From Austropuccinia psidii (taxonomy: Eukaryota; Basidiomycota; Pucciniomycetes; Pucciniales; Sphaerophragmiaceae): DNA of 64,000 nucleotides. A model generated the notes under the pieces. That model saw only the letters and a program-made list of their open reading frames with translations. It had not been told where the DNA came from and did not search any database. Where the stretch lies: contig JALGQZ010000003.1 of assembly GCA_023105745.1 (NCBI GenBank), positions 46,892,696 through 46,956,695 of the forward strand, in the 5' to 3' direction. Positions 21,225 to 33,929 of the stretch are shown one piece after another (within the stretch, counting starts at the first letter, position 1; every line of letters starts with the position of its first letter). Position numbers and translations under genes: made by a program.

Positions 21225-23224
21225 TGTGGTATTCCATACCATTTTTTTTCCCCAGGCTCAAGCTCATAGTACCCTATAACAGCAGGAAATCCAGCCTACA
21301 GGCAGACTTACACTCAAGTTTTACACCAAAAGGTCAATTTTACAGCAAGAAGCTGGATTTAACTCATAAAACCATGGCACAGGCACCAAAGGGAAGTGTA
21401 TGTGTTTAAATAACTTATTCAATTTCACTATGCATATGTAAAAATCAATTTACATATAGAAAACTAGTTACAACAAATGAGGTACCACCCTTTAAATTAC
21501 ACACCCCACCCAGCTTTACACCCCCTTACAGCCACAGGACTCATGTAGCAAGAAAATGACACATGCATTAGTTATACAGCCAACTTGCATTCAAAATCAC
21601 ATGATGCAAAGCTCAACTCCATGGAATTCCTGCAATTCATTTACAACACAGCCCCAGGAGTACCTTATCTTATATCCACAGTAACCCCACTTAAAGCCTT
21701 AAAACATAATTATTTACACCACTCATCACCTCATGCAAACCAAAGCTAGTTACAACAGGCTGCATGCAGTACATAATTCCAATTAAATCTCAACCACATG
21801 ACTATGCACAGCATGTGTCAAAATCAAAAATCACATCATCTCAAAAAAAACAGTAAATTCACCAATGCAAGAAGTTATCACCTGACTTCATTTTAAAGTT
21901 CAAAAAGAAGAAAAACAAACATGACACCTGCATAAATTACACAGCCATTTCTACCCAACCTAAAATAGGACATATGCAAAGGAATTACAAGGTCATCATG
22001 TGATACTGCATCCACCAACAGAATATCATGTGACAGGAAAGAGGCTGTGCACAACAAAAAATCCCCAGCCAAAATTGAATCACCTCATGTATGCAAGGAA
22101 AATTCAAGAATATCACATCATAATTAGTTCACCAAAAGGCAATCATGTGATAAATGGAGGCTGTGCAGAGAGAAAATTATCACCAAACCTTAAATCACCT
22201 GACCCATGCAAGAAAGGTCCTCACCAAAAACAGAGTCACATGATGAAATCAAGAGGAATTAAAGTGGAAAGAGACAGCTCCCATGGAGGGCCCCCTGGGC
22301 TCCCAAAAGGTATAAATAGAGGGGCTTTCTCCCCCAAATTTCAAAATCCCCCCCATGAAAATTATATCCCTTGCAAATTATATCCACTGCACAGTAGGAG
22401 CATAGGAATAATTCATCCCTCATCTGGGAGGTAGTCCAGAAAATTATAGTGAATTTTACTTGCCCAGTAGCTAAGCTCAGTGGAAGTATAGTGTTGAAGA
22501 TTACCCAGTAGCTAAGCTCAGTGGAATCTTATTATTATCAAAAAAAATAAAAATAAAAATTACCCAGTACCCAAGATTAGGGTTACTACTCTAATAAAAT
22601 AATTTATCCAGTAAAATTGAACAATTTATCAAGATTTAAAATTAACTTACCCCCCTAAAAAAATCCAATATCAAAGAATCTTACCTCTTAAATTTAACAA
22701 ATACTATTTTATCTTATTATTTAACCCTCTTAAAAAAATAAATAAATAAAAAACCTTTAAAAACAATTATTTTACTCTATTATAGCTATACCTTTACAGA
22801 ATTACCTTTATCAACACCAATCAAATTTTCCAGAAAACCTTAAATAACCCATCCTACCAAGGAATTATCATCAATAAGAAACAACTCACCTCAATTTAAC
22901 CAATAATATTAAAATTAAACAGACAAGTATTTCATTAAATCTCAAATTTAACCAAAATTACTGACATTATTTTTCATATTATTTATTGAATAGGTCTGAT
23001 CTGAGACTGCTGAATTTTGTCTTCTGAAGTTGTAAAGCCACTTACTAATTTTATTTTGGTTTGTGAGCTCCAAGGAAGATTTTGTTCAGTATTTTAGGAG
23101 GGGCAGGCAATAAACCCTTGCCACCCTTGGTTACAGGAGTTATTTGCAATTCAAAACTAGTTACCTGTGATTTCCCCCTCCAGGTACTGCCTCATTTTAA
23201 TCCCACACAACAGGAGTTCCCACA
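21225..23224 (+). repeat. Element A 3' LTR
   Basis: This 2000-bp copy is nearly identical to the 5' LTR, with scattered substitutions and small indels. It ends GTTCCCACA and is followed by the ACAT duplication and the remainder of the element B 5' LTR. Confidence 0.95.
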
Positions 23225-24484
23225 ACATCACATGATTTTGATAAGAAACAGAAACATCAGCATAATTTTCTCATATATATCATATGACTAGAAGACAGTT
23301 CAATTGTCAGGAGCTGTATTTGCTCCACTTTCTTTGCAAAAAGAAAATCCCACCAGCCAAATTATCTCAAATACATCACATGATTTTGATAAGGAAAAGA
23401 ACCACCAGCATAATTCTCTCATAACATACATAAAAATAGAAACAAAAAATACTTTCCCCACCTTCAAGAAAACAACACCAGCCATATTTTCTCAATGACC
23501 GCACATGACTCTGATAAAAAGAAAATCTCACCAGCCAAATTATCTCAAATACATCACATGATTTTGATAAGAAAAGGCACCACCAGCATAATTCTCTCAG
23601 CAAACACATTGCTACACCAAAACTACTCGTCTCACTAGCTAAAACCTCTCAACTATGATTTTTTCTAAGTACCCTGTTTTGAGAAGCTCTATGGAGGCCC
23701 AAAAGCTATAAATAGAGGTCCTCTCTCCCTCATTTTTCCCATCATCATGGAACAAGCTCCCACTATCCAGGATCACCACCATCCCTGAACTAGCAGGATA
23801 TCTATAATAGTAGTAGTGTTTTAGTAGTGAAAAGCTCAGTAGCCTTGCTCAGTAGCTTAGTATTAGTAAATAATAATAGTATTAACGTAGTAAAAATCTC
23901 AGTAGCCTTGCTCAGTGGCTTAGTATTATCAAAAAAAGAAAAGTAGTAGTGATATAAAACTCAGTATTAAAAAAAACAAAAAATTTAAAAGAATCAAATC
24001 CAGTAGTCTTATTATTAGTACTCATATAAAAAAAATCATTATAATCAACCTAAACCATAAAAAAAAAATATTCTTATCATTCTTATTAAAAAAAATAAAC
24101 AAAAAAAAATATTCTTATTAGTTTTATTAAAATAACAGAAACCCAAACATATATATACATTATCATCACTTTTATTAAAATAAAGTAAAAAAAAATCTTA
24201 GTGTTTATTTTGCCAGAAATTTTAGATCAGAGTATTTACTGTAGTGTTATTGATAGGTCTGATTTAGAGACTGCTGATAAGTCTTCTCTATCTGTTAAAG
24301 CCACAAATCTTATTTTATTTTGTGATTCTCTGTAGGCTGACTATTCAGTATTATTTAGAGGGGAAGCTAATACACCTTAGCACCCATGGTTATTGGACAA
24401 TTCTGAAATTCAAAACAGACTTACCAATAATTTCCCCCTCAAGGTACTGCCTTATTTCCTCCCACACCAAAAGGAGTTCCCAAA
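23225..24484 (+). repeat. Element B 5' LTR, right part
   Basis: It continues the LTR interrupted at 4242. It contains repeats of a CATCACATGATTTTGATAAG unit, a TATA box at 23707-23715 and repeated GCTCAGTAGC-type motifs. It ends GTTCCCAAA, where the 3' LTR has GTTCCCACA. Confidence 0.9.
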
Positions 24485-24486
24485 TC

Positions 24487-24504
24487 TGGTGTCCCAACAG
24501 TGGC
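24487..24504 (+). other. Primer-binding site of element B
   Basis: TGGTGTCCCAACAGTGGC lies 2 nt after the LTR, identical to element A. Confidence 0.75.
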
Positions 24505-24854
24505 CAACAGCTTCAACCATCAATAATACGTCAATTATCAAAAAAGAAGCCTTTTATCAATAAAAAATTTCAAGCACCTATCAATTCAATCTGGAATCAA
24601 AAAAACCACAAAATTCTAAATCATCATCACCATCAAGTTCTTCAACAAAATCATTTCACTATTATTATCCAAAAAGAGGAGAAACACCACCTGGAGAAGA
24701 ATCACCTATAGATTATAGTATACCAGTTGGTACACCCAGAACTAAGAAGAAAGATCAAAAGATAGTCACAGATTATTTTCAGGAATTACTCAAGGAACTA
24801 TTTGAAATTAAAAAGACAAGTGAAAAAGAGAAAATAAACAAAGAATATATCAAT

Positions 24855-27800
24855 ATGGATTCAGCATTATCATCAAAGATAGCACACAATCCAGATGAAT
24901 CCAAAGAAGAAATTATAAATGAAGAGACCATGCAAGGACAAGAAGATATTTCTGATGTAGAAAGACTTCATCAAAGAATGTTGGAAATGCAACAAGAATT
25001 AATTGAACTCCTCAAAAAAGAAGGGAAGAGGAAAGAGTCAAGTTTTACCGCAGAAAACAGCCCAATGGAAGAAACTACAAGCATGCCAAGAATTTTTAGA
25101 CAAGAAGGGTCACCATCACCATTTTCAAGGCCTATGGCCTCATCAACTCCATTCACTTCACAAAGGCCAAATACTCTACCAAAGCGGGTTAATATTCATG
25201 CACAGGCTTCAAGCTGATTGCAACAAGAAATCCCACGAAACAATACACCCATTGTCAAGATCAGACCAAAGGATTATAATTTATGGTTTGATGGAAAGGA
25301 AGTGGAAAGATTTATTAAAATAGTAGAAAATATAGCAGAAATTGAAGGAGAAAGTGGAAGGTATATAGCAAGACATATATCCTTTTGGACTAAAGATCAA
25401 GAAATTAGCTACCATATTGAAGGAATGCCTGGATATGAAACTGGCGATTGGGAGCAATTAAAATTGGATATGAAGAGGAGATGGGGAACAGTGTCACCTG
25501 AAAGAAGATACAAGCTGTCCTCAATTACTCAATTATGTACAAAGATTCAACAAGAAGGAGGAATTAGAAATATGACCCAATATAAAACGTTCATTGGTGA
25601 ATATGAATCTATTATTAATTATCTCAAAAGGTATCGATATATACAAGGAGATATCAATCACAATCAAGAAATTTTGGTGAGTCTTTCCTCAAGTGTTCAA
25701 GAATTTATTTACAAAGAAATGATTAAAGATAAGGCCATGGTGCAAGCTTTGTATGGTGGTTATATCATTCCAAGATTGGAAATCTTAAAGTTGTATATTG
25801 AACAAGATCTAGAAGCCAAAGTCTTAATTCAACAGAAGGAATTTTCACAGCCAAAGTCACAAGAGAATAAAGCTAGGTTTGAAGAGGAAAGCTGGGAAGA
25901 AGTCTTAAAGCAAATGAAACATCTTACCAAAACAATTAAAAATCCTCAGCCACAAGAAAATAAATCAAAGGATACTGGGAATGAAGCAGTTAAGGAAGTA
26001 TTGAATCAGCTCAAACACCTCTCTGAAGTAGTTGAATCTCCCAAGAAACCTCAACCAAATAATAATCAAGATCATAGAGCTATACAAAACTCACAGCAAT
26101 TCAGGCCAAGATATCCTTCACCACCCATATCTTCTGGTTATCAACCATATGTTCCAGCTCAAATGGCTCCAAGACAGCCATTGAAGTGGTATTACTGCCT
26201 AGAAGAAGGACATTCCGCAATAAGATGTAATCACCTCACAGAAGACTTGGAGAAAAGAATTGTATTGAAGCGTGGAGGAACATATCTTTTTCCAAATTTT
26301 CAAAGAGTACCCACAGAAAGCCCTAAATCTGCAAAAGAATTAGTTAGACATTTTTCCAAAGAGCAGGAGGATTTCACAAAGAAAATGATGGAACAATCAA
26401 ATCCACCCCAAAAGAAGCAAGAAAAAACAGTAATTGAGGAAAGGAAAGGTGAGAAGGCAGCAGCTATAGCTCAAATAGAAGAATGGGGAAACTGGAAACC
26501 TCCTCAAATATCACCAGCAAATGAAAATATTCAAATATATGTTGGGCTTAGACAGACAAGGCAAAGAGCTGCAAGACAGGAAATTCAAAGCCAAACCCAG
26601 CAAGAGGATAAAAATGAAACACACAAACCCTTTAAAAAGAAGATACCCGGTGCCTACCACGAGGAAGATGAGGCAGAAGAAGAAATAAGAGTTCTAATTC
26701 CAAGAAAATACAAGAAAACACAAGAAGGAAAGGAAGTAGATAATGATGATATTGAAATCATTTCCAAGGAAAAGAATAAGGAGGTACTTAGACAGGATTC
26801 ACAAAAGATGGAATTAAAAAACAAGGTAAAATCTACACCCAATAACCCAAAGATAATAATTGAACATGTGATGAAGAGAATACTTGAACAAAAGATAAAT
26901 CTTACTCTTGAAGAAATATTATCAATGTCACCAGCCTTTATTGATAAGCTACAAAATTTAACTACCCAGGGAAGAGAAGTGATAAAATCAGTCAATACAT
27001 CAAATATTCAAGAGAGACTACTTTCAGTAAAGCTACGGGACTATGATACCCCAATATTACACTATGCATGCCCACTTGGATTTATGGAAGTATTTATTGG
27101 AAGAGAAGAATATCCTACAATGGCATTGGTGGATACTGGATCAGAAATTAATATAATACCAGAGGAAATTGCAATTAAAGCCTCACTTACAAGTCAAAAG
27201 CTCAATATGAATCTTAGAGGAATTGGTGGACATACAACATCTTTGGTTGGACTCTCAGAATTTACACCAATTACTATGATAACAGGAGAAGAAAAAGAAA
27301 TTCATTTATTCATAGCAAAAGGAGCTGTACACACCATACTTGGAAGACCATTTTTAGCAGATGATAATGTTAAATTGGAATTTTCACACAAGCAAGGGGA
27401 AATATTTAGTTATCCAGAGCAAGATGGACGTCGATTATGCTTACCAATATGTAACCCTCAAGCTATGGGCTGGCAAATTTCTCCACCAAGAGGTATGGAG
27501 CTTTGTGCATCTTCAGAGATTGGAAAATGGTCAATACATGGAGCAGAATCATCCAAAAGAAAAGAAACAGAGGAAAAAGAAAGTCAATCTTCAACAAGAG
27601 TGAATACAATATTCCTTGGAACAAACAAGATACCCTTCTCAGCCATTTTTGATGCAAAAAATGACTTGAATGTTATAACTCAGGAAATGGACCTAAAAGC
27701 AGAATTAAACATCAGCCCTTATGCATCAAAATCAACAGTCAACTCTTTGAAGCCAATTGGTCAAATTAAAAATCTTGAAGTCACTTTTGAAAGTGAAGAA

Positions 27801-29060
27801 AAAACCTACCTGGACTTCTTAGTATTTGAAAATTTTAATCAAATAATAATTGAAGAAAAGTCCGGCATATTATATTCATCCAAAGAAAGTATGCCTGCTG
27901 TAACTCATATAAAATCTAGAGGAAAGGAGACAGAAGATAAACTGGAGGTAGAAGATAGTGAAGCAATAGAAAAAATCAAAGAGGAACTAAAGAAGATGAG
28001 AAGAAATTTGGACATAGCCATTGAAGACCCAGAGAAATGGCTAGCACTTGAGCTAAGTGGTATGAATAAAGAAGATAAAGTAGAAAGCCCACAGAAGAAA
28101 TTCAAAATGGATCTGAAGCCACCTGAAGCAAATTCCTCAGGAATTGCAGAAGATTATTTCAATTTAGTTCAGGAGGAAGCTTGGTACATTTGTGATACTG
28201 ACAAAGATTTACTAAGTGAAGAACCAAAAGACAAAATAATAAATCCATTGGCAAAAAGAAAATTTGAAGAATTGGAAAAGGAAAGTGCCATAATTACTGA
28301 AGACAAAATGGATCAAGTTTGGGATAGAAATATTCAAAAGAGTATTGAGAAAAAAATGGAAACAGCAGAATCAGAAGATGACTTGAAGTTATACCAACAA
28401 AATAATGGAGATTTGGAAGATAAATATAAGCAAGGAAGAATATTTGAAGACCTAGAAGAAGGAGAGTTATCAGAAAATACACAAAGGCTAGCTGGACTTA
28501 GCATTCTAGAAGAATTTAATGATGCCTATGATCAAATATTCTGCCTTTCAAGCTCAACTGATTTATTTAATCAAAATCAAGGAATTACATTTGGATTACC
28601 AAATGACTCCCAAAATCAAAATGGAATACAGAAAGACATACCAGAATATGAAGGACTGGAAGATTACGTAATACTTCCAATAATAACATTTAAGGAGCTG
28701 TATGATTATGAGCTAGATTCACCAATAATTCAAACCAAATATATTTCAGAACTACCTGGATCAAATCTTACAAATGTTGATCTTCTGGAATTACTAACCA
28801 CTATTGGAATCAAAGGAAATTTAAGGAATCCTTACTGGAAGAAGCCTTATGGATATTATCAAATGACAATAGAAGGACTGTATCACAAAATGTTATGGGC
28901 TCAGGAAGATTTGAATCTAGATGGTTTGGAAATCTTGGGGGCAACTCTTTGCTGGTGTGATTTTGGGTACATGTTTATTCATGAAGTCAAAGGTTTTGTT
29001 TCAGAATGGAAAGGAAACACACAAAAAAACAACGCAACAAGATATTTGGGGAAATATTGA
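24855..29060 (+). pseudogene. gag-pro: Element B Gag-protease-accessory polyprotein (one nonsense codon, knuckle mutated)
   Basis: One frame runs from the first ATG at 24855, is broken by TGA at 25215-25217, and is then open for 1280 codons to 29060. The order is the capsid-like region (LWFDGKEVERFIKIVENIAEIEG), a nucleocapsid knuckle, a retropepsin (LVDTGSEINIIPEEIA near 27130), a long acidic region, and the LPGSNLTNVDLLELLTTIG accessory domain. The knuckle reads WYYCLEEGHSAIRC, so its first cysteine has become Trp and zinc binding should fail. In A the same frame carries stops at 8058, 9621 and 10050, all absent here. The frame is open upstream of 24855 without ATG and encodes HYYYPKRGETPPGEES, matching A. 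Confidence 0.85.
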
Positions 29061-29252
29061 AGGACATATGTCTTTCAGTAATTCACAACAGAAGGTTGAA
29101 TATTTCTCAATAATAGCTGAAGTAATTCAATTTCAATCACCAAGTAAAAAATAAAAAAAATAAAAAATAAAAAACCATATAAAAAATAGCAAAATAAAAT
29201 AAAAAAAATCACCTAAAAAAAGAGAATTCTGTATATATCTGTATTAGTATCA

Positions 29253-29375
29253 AGGGCAGTGACCTCCTGCCTTATCAAAGAGGAATTTCAAATCATTCAA
29301 ACTACCTTATAAAAAAATCTTTTTTAAACACTCTTATCACTCAGGGCAGTGACCTCCTGCCTTATCAAAGAGGAA
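29253..29375 (+). repeat. Two GGCAG-CTGCC hairpins in element B
   Basis: Copies start at 29255 and 29345. Each has GGCAG-TGACCTC-CTGCC followed by TTATCAAAGAGGAATTTCA. They are the same motif as in element A and lie just downstream of the Gag-protease frame. No reading frame like A's accessory protein 2 follows them. Confidence 0.9.
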
Positions 29376-29639
29376 TTTCAATTTTTTCAATTTTTTTCAA
29401 GTATCTTATCACTCAAGGCTATAAATCAGTATTCAATAACGGACTTCAAACTCAACATTTTCCAAGAGGTTTTTTTTCAATGTACAAGTAACATGATTTT
29501 ATTTAAAAAAAAACAGGGGTGGTTATCTGTTCTTATGCCACCTCATACTAAAAAAATGGCACAAGTTTGGGGAAGTGTGGGCCCATAGGGCTTTATTAAT
29601 GTTATTCTCTTTTTTGAAAAAAAAAACAATGAAAAAAAG

Positions 29640-32090
29640 GTGTGAAGAAACAGCAAAAGAAGATATAGATAGCTCAAAATATCAAAATTATGACCGCCGG
29701 TCATAATTTGGTTGTTTGAGACAGGAAGAGATAAAATATGGAAAGGAAAACAAGAAGAAAGACCAACCAAATAAGCTAGGTGATTCAGATACAGCAAAAG
29801 AAGATATAAGAAGTTAAAATGTTAAAATTATGACCGCCAGTGTGGTATTCCATACCATTAGTACCAGTTTCAAGCTTACCAATAAAACAAAAGAAAAAAA
29901 TGATGATAAAAAGAATTACGCAAAACAGATTTACACATTACAATTACAAATTTCAAAAGAAATATACAATACACAGCCTCAAATTCTTATCAAAACAGTA
30001 TAGTATCAAAGAATTTATCCACCTTATTGCATCATCAATGACAAATTACGTCATTAAAGGCAGTTAATTTAAATAAAGGTATATGAAGATGGACCAAAGC
30101 ATCAGAAGATGTATTTTCCCCACCTTGATTCAATTTAAAGAAGAAATACCTCAAGGCTATGCATAAAATTACAATATATTTTCCAATAAAAAATGCTTCC
30201 TTAGTAATAATAACACGCATCGAACTTGATAGAAATGATGAAATCTCCATATGAAATGATACAATAATAAAATAAAACCACCAGCGTAATTCTCTCAGAG
30301 CATACGTAAAAAATAGAAACAAAAATAATTTCCCCACCTTCAAGAAAACATCACCAGCCATATTATCTCAATGACCTCACATGACTCTGGAAAAAAGAAA
30401 AACTCACCAGCCAAATTATCTCAAATACATCACATGATTTTGATAAGAAAAAGTACCACCAGCATGATTCTCTCAGAAAATATGTAACAAAGTCACCAAA
30501 AATGAAAGTGTCACCAGCAAAATTATCTCAAAGACATCACATGATTTTGATAAGAAACAGAAACACCAGCATAATTTTCTCATATATATCATATGACTAG
30601 AAGACAGTTCAATTGTCAGGAGCTGTATTTTCTCCACTTTCTTGGCAGAAAGAAAATCCCACCAGCCAAATTATCTCAAACACATCACATGATTTTGATA
30701 AGAAAAAGCACCACCAGCATAATTCTCTCAGAAAATACGTAACAAAGTCACCAAAAAAGAAAACATCACCAGCCAAATTATCTCAAACACATCACATGAT
30801 TTTGATAAGGAAAAGAACCACCAGGATAATTCTCTCATAACATACGTAAAAAATAGAAACAAAAAATACTTTCCCCACCTTCAAGAAAACATTACCAGCC
30901 ATATTATCTCAATGACCTCACATGACTCTGATAAAAAGAAAATCTCACCAGCCAAATTATCTCAAATACATCACATGATCTTGATAAGAAAAAGCACCAC
31001 CAGCATAATTCTCTCAGCAAACACGCTGCTACACCAAAACTACACGTCTCACTAGCTAAAACCTCTCAACTATGATTTTTTCTAAGTACCCTGTTTTGAG
31101 AAGCTCTATGGAGGCCCAAAAGCTATAAATAGAGGTCCTCTCTCCCTCATTTTTCCGATCATCATGGAAAAAGTTCCCACTATCCAGGATCACAACCATC
31201 CCTGAACTAGCAGGATATCTAGAATAGTAGTAATGTTTTAGTAGTGAAAAGCTCAGTAGCCTTGCTCAGTAGCTTAGTATTAGTGAAGAATAGTAGTATA
31301 AACCGTAGTAAAAGCTCAGTAGCCTTGCTCAGTAGCTTAGTATTAGTAAAGAATAGTAGTATAACCGTAGTTAAAGCTTAGTAGCCTTGCTCAAAAGCTT
31401 AGTGTTATTAACAAAGAGAAGTAGTAGTGATATAAACTCAGTATTAAAAAAAATCCTAAAAGAATCAAATCCAGTAGTCTTATTATTAGTACTCATATCA
31501 AAAAAAAATCATTATAATCAACCTAAAACCATAAAAAATATATACATTCTTATCATTCTTATTAAAAAAACAAAAAAAAATATTCTTATTAGTTTCATTA
31601 AAATAACAGAAACCCAAAACATATATATATATATATATTATCATCACTTTTATTAAAATAAAAATAAAAAAATCTGGTGTTTATTTTATCAGAAATTTTA
31701 GATCAGAATTTTTACTGTAGTGTTATTGATAGGTCTGATTTAGAGACTGCTGATAAGTCTACTCTATCTGTTAAAGCCACAAATCTTATTTTATTTTGTG
31801 ATTCTTTGTAGGCTGACTATTCAGTATTATTTAGAGGGGCAGCTAATACACCTTAGCACCCATGGTTATTGGACAATTCTGAAATTCAAAACAGACTTAC
31901 CAATAATTTCCCCCTCAAGGTACTGCCTTATTTCATCCCACACCGGTCATAATTTTCCATAAAAGCAAGAAAACTATATCAAGACAGGGAAGAAAAACCA
32001 ACCAAAAAAGCTAGGCTGTTCGGATACAGAAAAGGAAGATCAACAAATTCAAAATGTCAAATTATGACCACCTCAATACAGAAAATAATT
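29640..32090 (+). repeat. About 135-bp repeats with a 25-bp palindrome, split by a solo LTR
   Basis: Two copies and part of a third carry AGCAAAAGAAGATATA, then AAAATTATGACCG and its inverted copy CGGTCATAATTT, then CCAACCAAA and AAGCTAGG. The first palindrome is intact near 29687-29711. The second was the target of the solo LTR at 29841-31942. The third, near 32065, is degraded. Nothing here looks coding. Confidence 0.7.
29841..31942 (+). mobile_element. Solo LTR of the element B family
   Basis: This 2102-bp LTR starts TGTGGTATTCC and is longer than element B's own LTRs because it has more copies of the internal CACATGATTTTGATAAG / CACCAGCATAATTCTCTCA unit. A TATA box is at about 31124. It ends at the first CCCACA and lacks the last 26 bp (CCAAAAGGAGTTCCCACA and preceding bases differ by boundary) that other family members carry after it. 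Flanks are CCAG and CCGG, fitting a 4-bp duplication CCGG with one G-to-A change. Confidence 0.85.
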
Positions 32091-32424
32091 CAACCCACCA
32101 AAAGACCACTTTGATTTATACTGGATGACGTTCTTATAGCCCCAAATTAATGAGTTTAGTCAATATTTGACAAGCACGCATCCTTCCAGCATTTTCAATA
32201 AGGAAATTGAAATAAGTACTTCTCAAATCATAATCAAGGTTGAGCATCCTCAATTACAACAAGTTTCCAAAGATCAATTTTGTTTTACAGACTCAAGGAA
32301 CACAACGATACCAAATTGCATCACTAAGCTTGCTCAAGGCTAAGAATATGCTACCCAGAATGGTTACCCTATTCCTGAAACTGACAGGTCCAAAAGCAGA
32401 ATTACTGCCAGAGGGGGGAATTGA

Positions 32425-33451
32425 CACAGCGTGCATTTGACGGATGTTGCACATGCAACGTCACCCTGTTGTTACAGTAGGGTATTCCCACAGAGCCCTG
32501 TCACTTGCCCCAACGACAATTGCCAATTTGGGAATGACAGACCCTCCAAGAGGTTTTGAGAAACGACAGCAACACCTCTTTGCAATGGCTGCTCTTCACG
32601 CTCTTACAACATCACCTCACCACTTAAAAGACACATCTGGTTCTGCCATGGGTTAGTCAGAGACTTACTGTATAACGGCCAGTTATAGTCTGTTAGAAAA
32701 GAATAAAGTCGGGGAATCTTCAAAATAAAAGCCTAATATCTCTCATTAAATACATAAGAGCTGTAGAGGCGCAATAAAATATTGACACATTGTTTACCCG
32801 GGCTGTGCAAGTGGGATCCTGGTTCTTTTCAAATATTCGTTAATATCTATTTATATAGATATTATTAAAATTCATAAAATAGGAAACTGTCTTTTTTTGC
32901 TATGTTTTGTATATCTTATATAAACCTCATCAAAACCATAATTGAAGAATTCAATGAAGTAGATTTATAATTCATGATTAATGAATTACAAAATTTGATT
33001 GCTTTTCCTGTTTGATAACCAAATAAATTGGGATAAACAAACAGAATCTTATGGGACATGTGCGCAAGGTTTTAGATTATCAAAGTGACTTATATTGTGC
33101 TCAAGGGCGCAATTAATGTATACACAACTAACCAGCTGCACTGCCAAAAGAGATAGATCTGGTTTGAGTTTTGCTAATGGGCACTTGAGGTCAGGCAAAA
33201 GCTTATGCCCAAAAGCATCACCCAGCAGCTTCAAAGAGGGGTGTCTTTTAAGTGGTGAGGTGATGTTGCAAGAGTGTGAAGAGCAGCCATTGCGAAGAGG
33301 TGTTGCTGTCGTTGCTCAAAACCTCATTGGAGGGTCTGTCGTTCCCAAATTGGCAGTTGTCGTTGGGGCAAGTGACAGGGCTCCGTGGGAATACCCTACT
33401 GTAACGACAGGGTGACATTGCATGTGCAACGTCCGTCAAATGCACGCTGTG
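32425..33451. mobile_element. Non-autonomous DNA transposon with long terminal inverted repeats
   Basis: Inverted repeats of about 210 bp lie at 32425-32634 and 33241-33451, over 90 percent identical by eye. Both start CACAGCGTGCATTTGACGG. The 3-bp flanks are TGA on each side. CACAG-type ends with 3-bp duplications fit the CACTA (CMC/EnSpm) superfamily, though arms this long are unusual for it. The roughly 600-bp centre is AT-rich with no transposase. Short open frames in the arms are mirror images of each other and are not treated as genes. CpGs are more frequent than in the surrounding retroelements. Confidence 0.8.
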
Positions 33452-33569
33452 TGAACCCATTTCAAATTTGATGAAAGTGGAAAGCAACCCGGAATAACTA
33501 ACCACTACACCATTTGAAAATATAACATCACTCCTCAAATTGAGACCTCATTCAACATCACACATCAAT

Positions 33570-33880
33570 TTGATCACTCTTAAAAAAAAAATTTTAAACA
33601 TAAAAAAAAAATTTTTTTTCAACATAAAAAAAAAAAAAAAAAAAACACAAAAATTTTCAACATAAAAAAAAAAAAAAAAAAAAAACACAAAAATTTTCAA
33701 CATAAAAAAAAAAAAAAAAAAAAAACTTTTTCAAGATAAAAAGAAAATGAAAAAAAAATTTTTTTAACATAAAACAAAAAAAAAAAAATATTTTTTTTCA
33801 ACAGAAAATAATTTTAAAAATAAAATCTTTTTTCAACATAAAAAAATTATAATAACAAAAATAAATAAAATAAACTGTCA
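33570..33880. repeat. A-rich low-complexity tract
   Basis: Runs of A with interspersed TTTTCAACATAAAA units form an imperfect tandem repeat. No coding or RNA signal is seen between the DNA transposon and the 50-bp array. Confidence 0.85.
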
Positions 33881-33929
33881 TGATTAAAATTAAGGATAAA
33901 AGATCAGATCAAATAAAGAAGGTAAAAAA

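Larger units (their letters stand above)
4243..23224 (+). mobile_element. Element A, giant Ty3/gypsy-type LTR retrotransposon
   Basis: At 18,982 bp this is very large for an LTR retrotransposon. The LTRs are 2007 and 2000 bp, start TGTGGTATTCC and end GTTCCCACA. The 4-bp duplication ACAT (4239-4242 and 23225-23228) is supported by an empty-site sequence in a related LTR. Gene order is gag, protease, three accessory frames, an antisense gene, a stem-loop array, then RT, RNase H and integrase. The LTRs differ from each other at only a small number of sites by eye, so insertion was fairly recent. Four in-frame stops interrupt the two long frames and I see no frameshift. A could in principle mobilise B, with which it shares the primer-binding site and LTR ends. 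Confidence 0.93.

Noticed and set aside
32444..33415. Two open frames inside the small transposon
   Set aside because: They lie in the inverted repeat arms and are images of the same sequence. Neither resembles a transposase.
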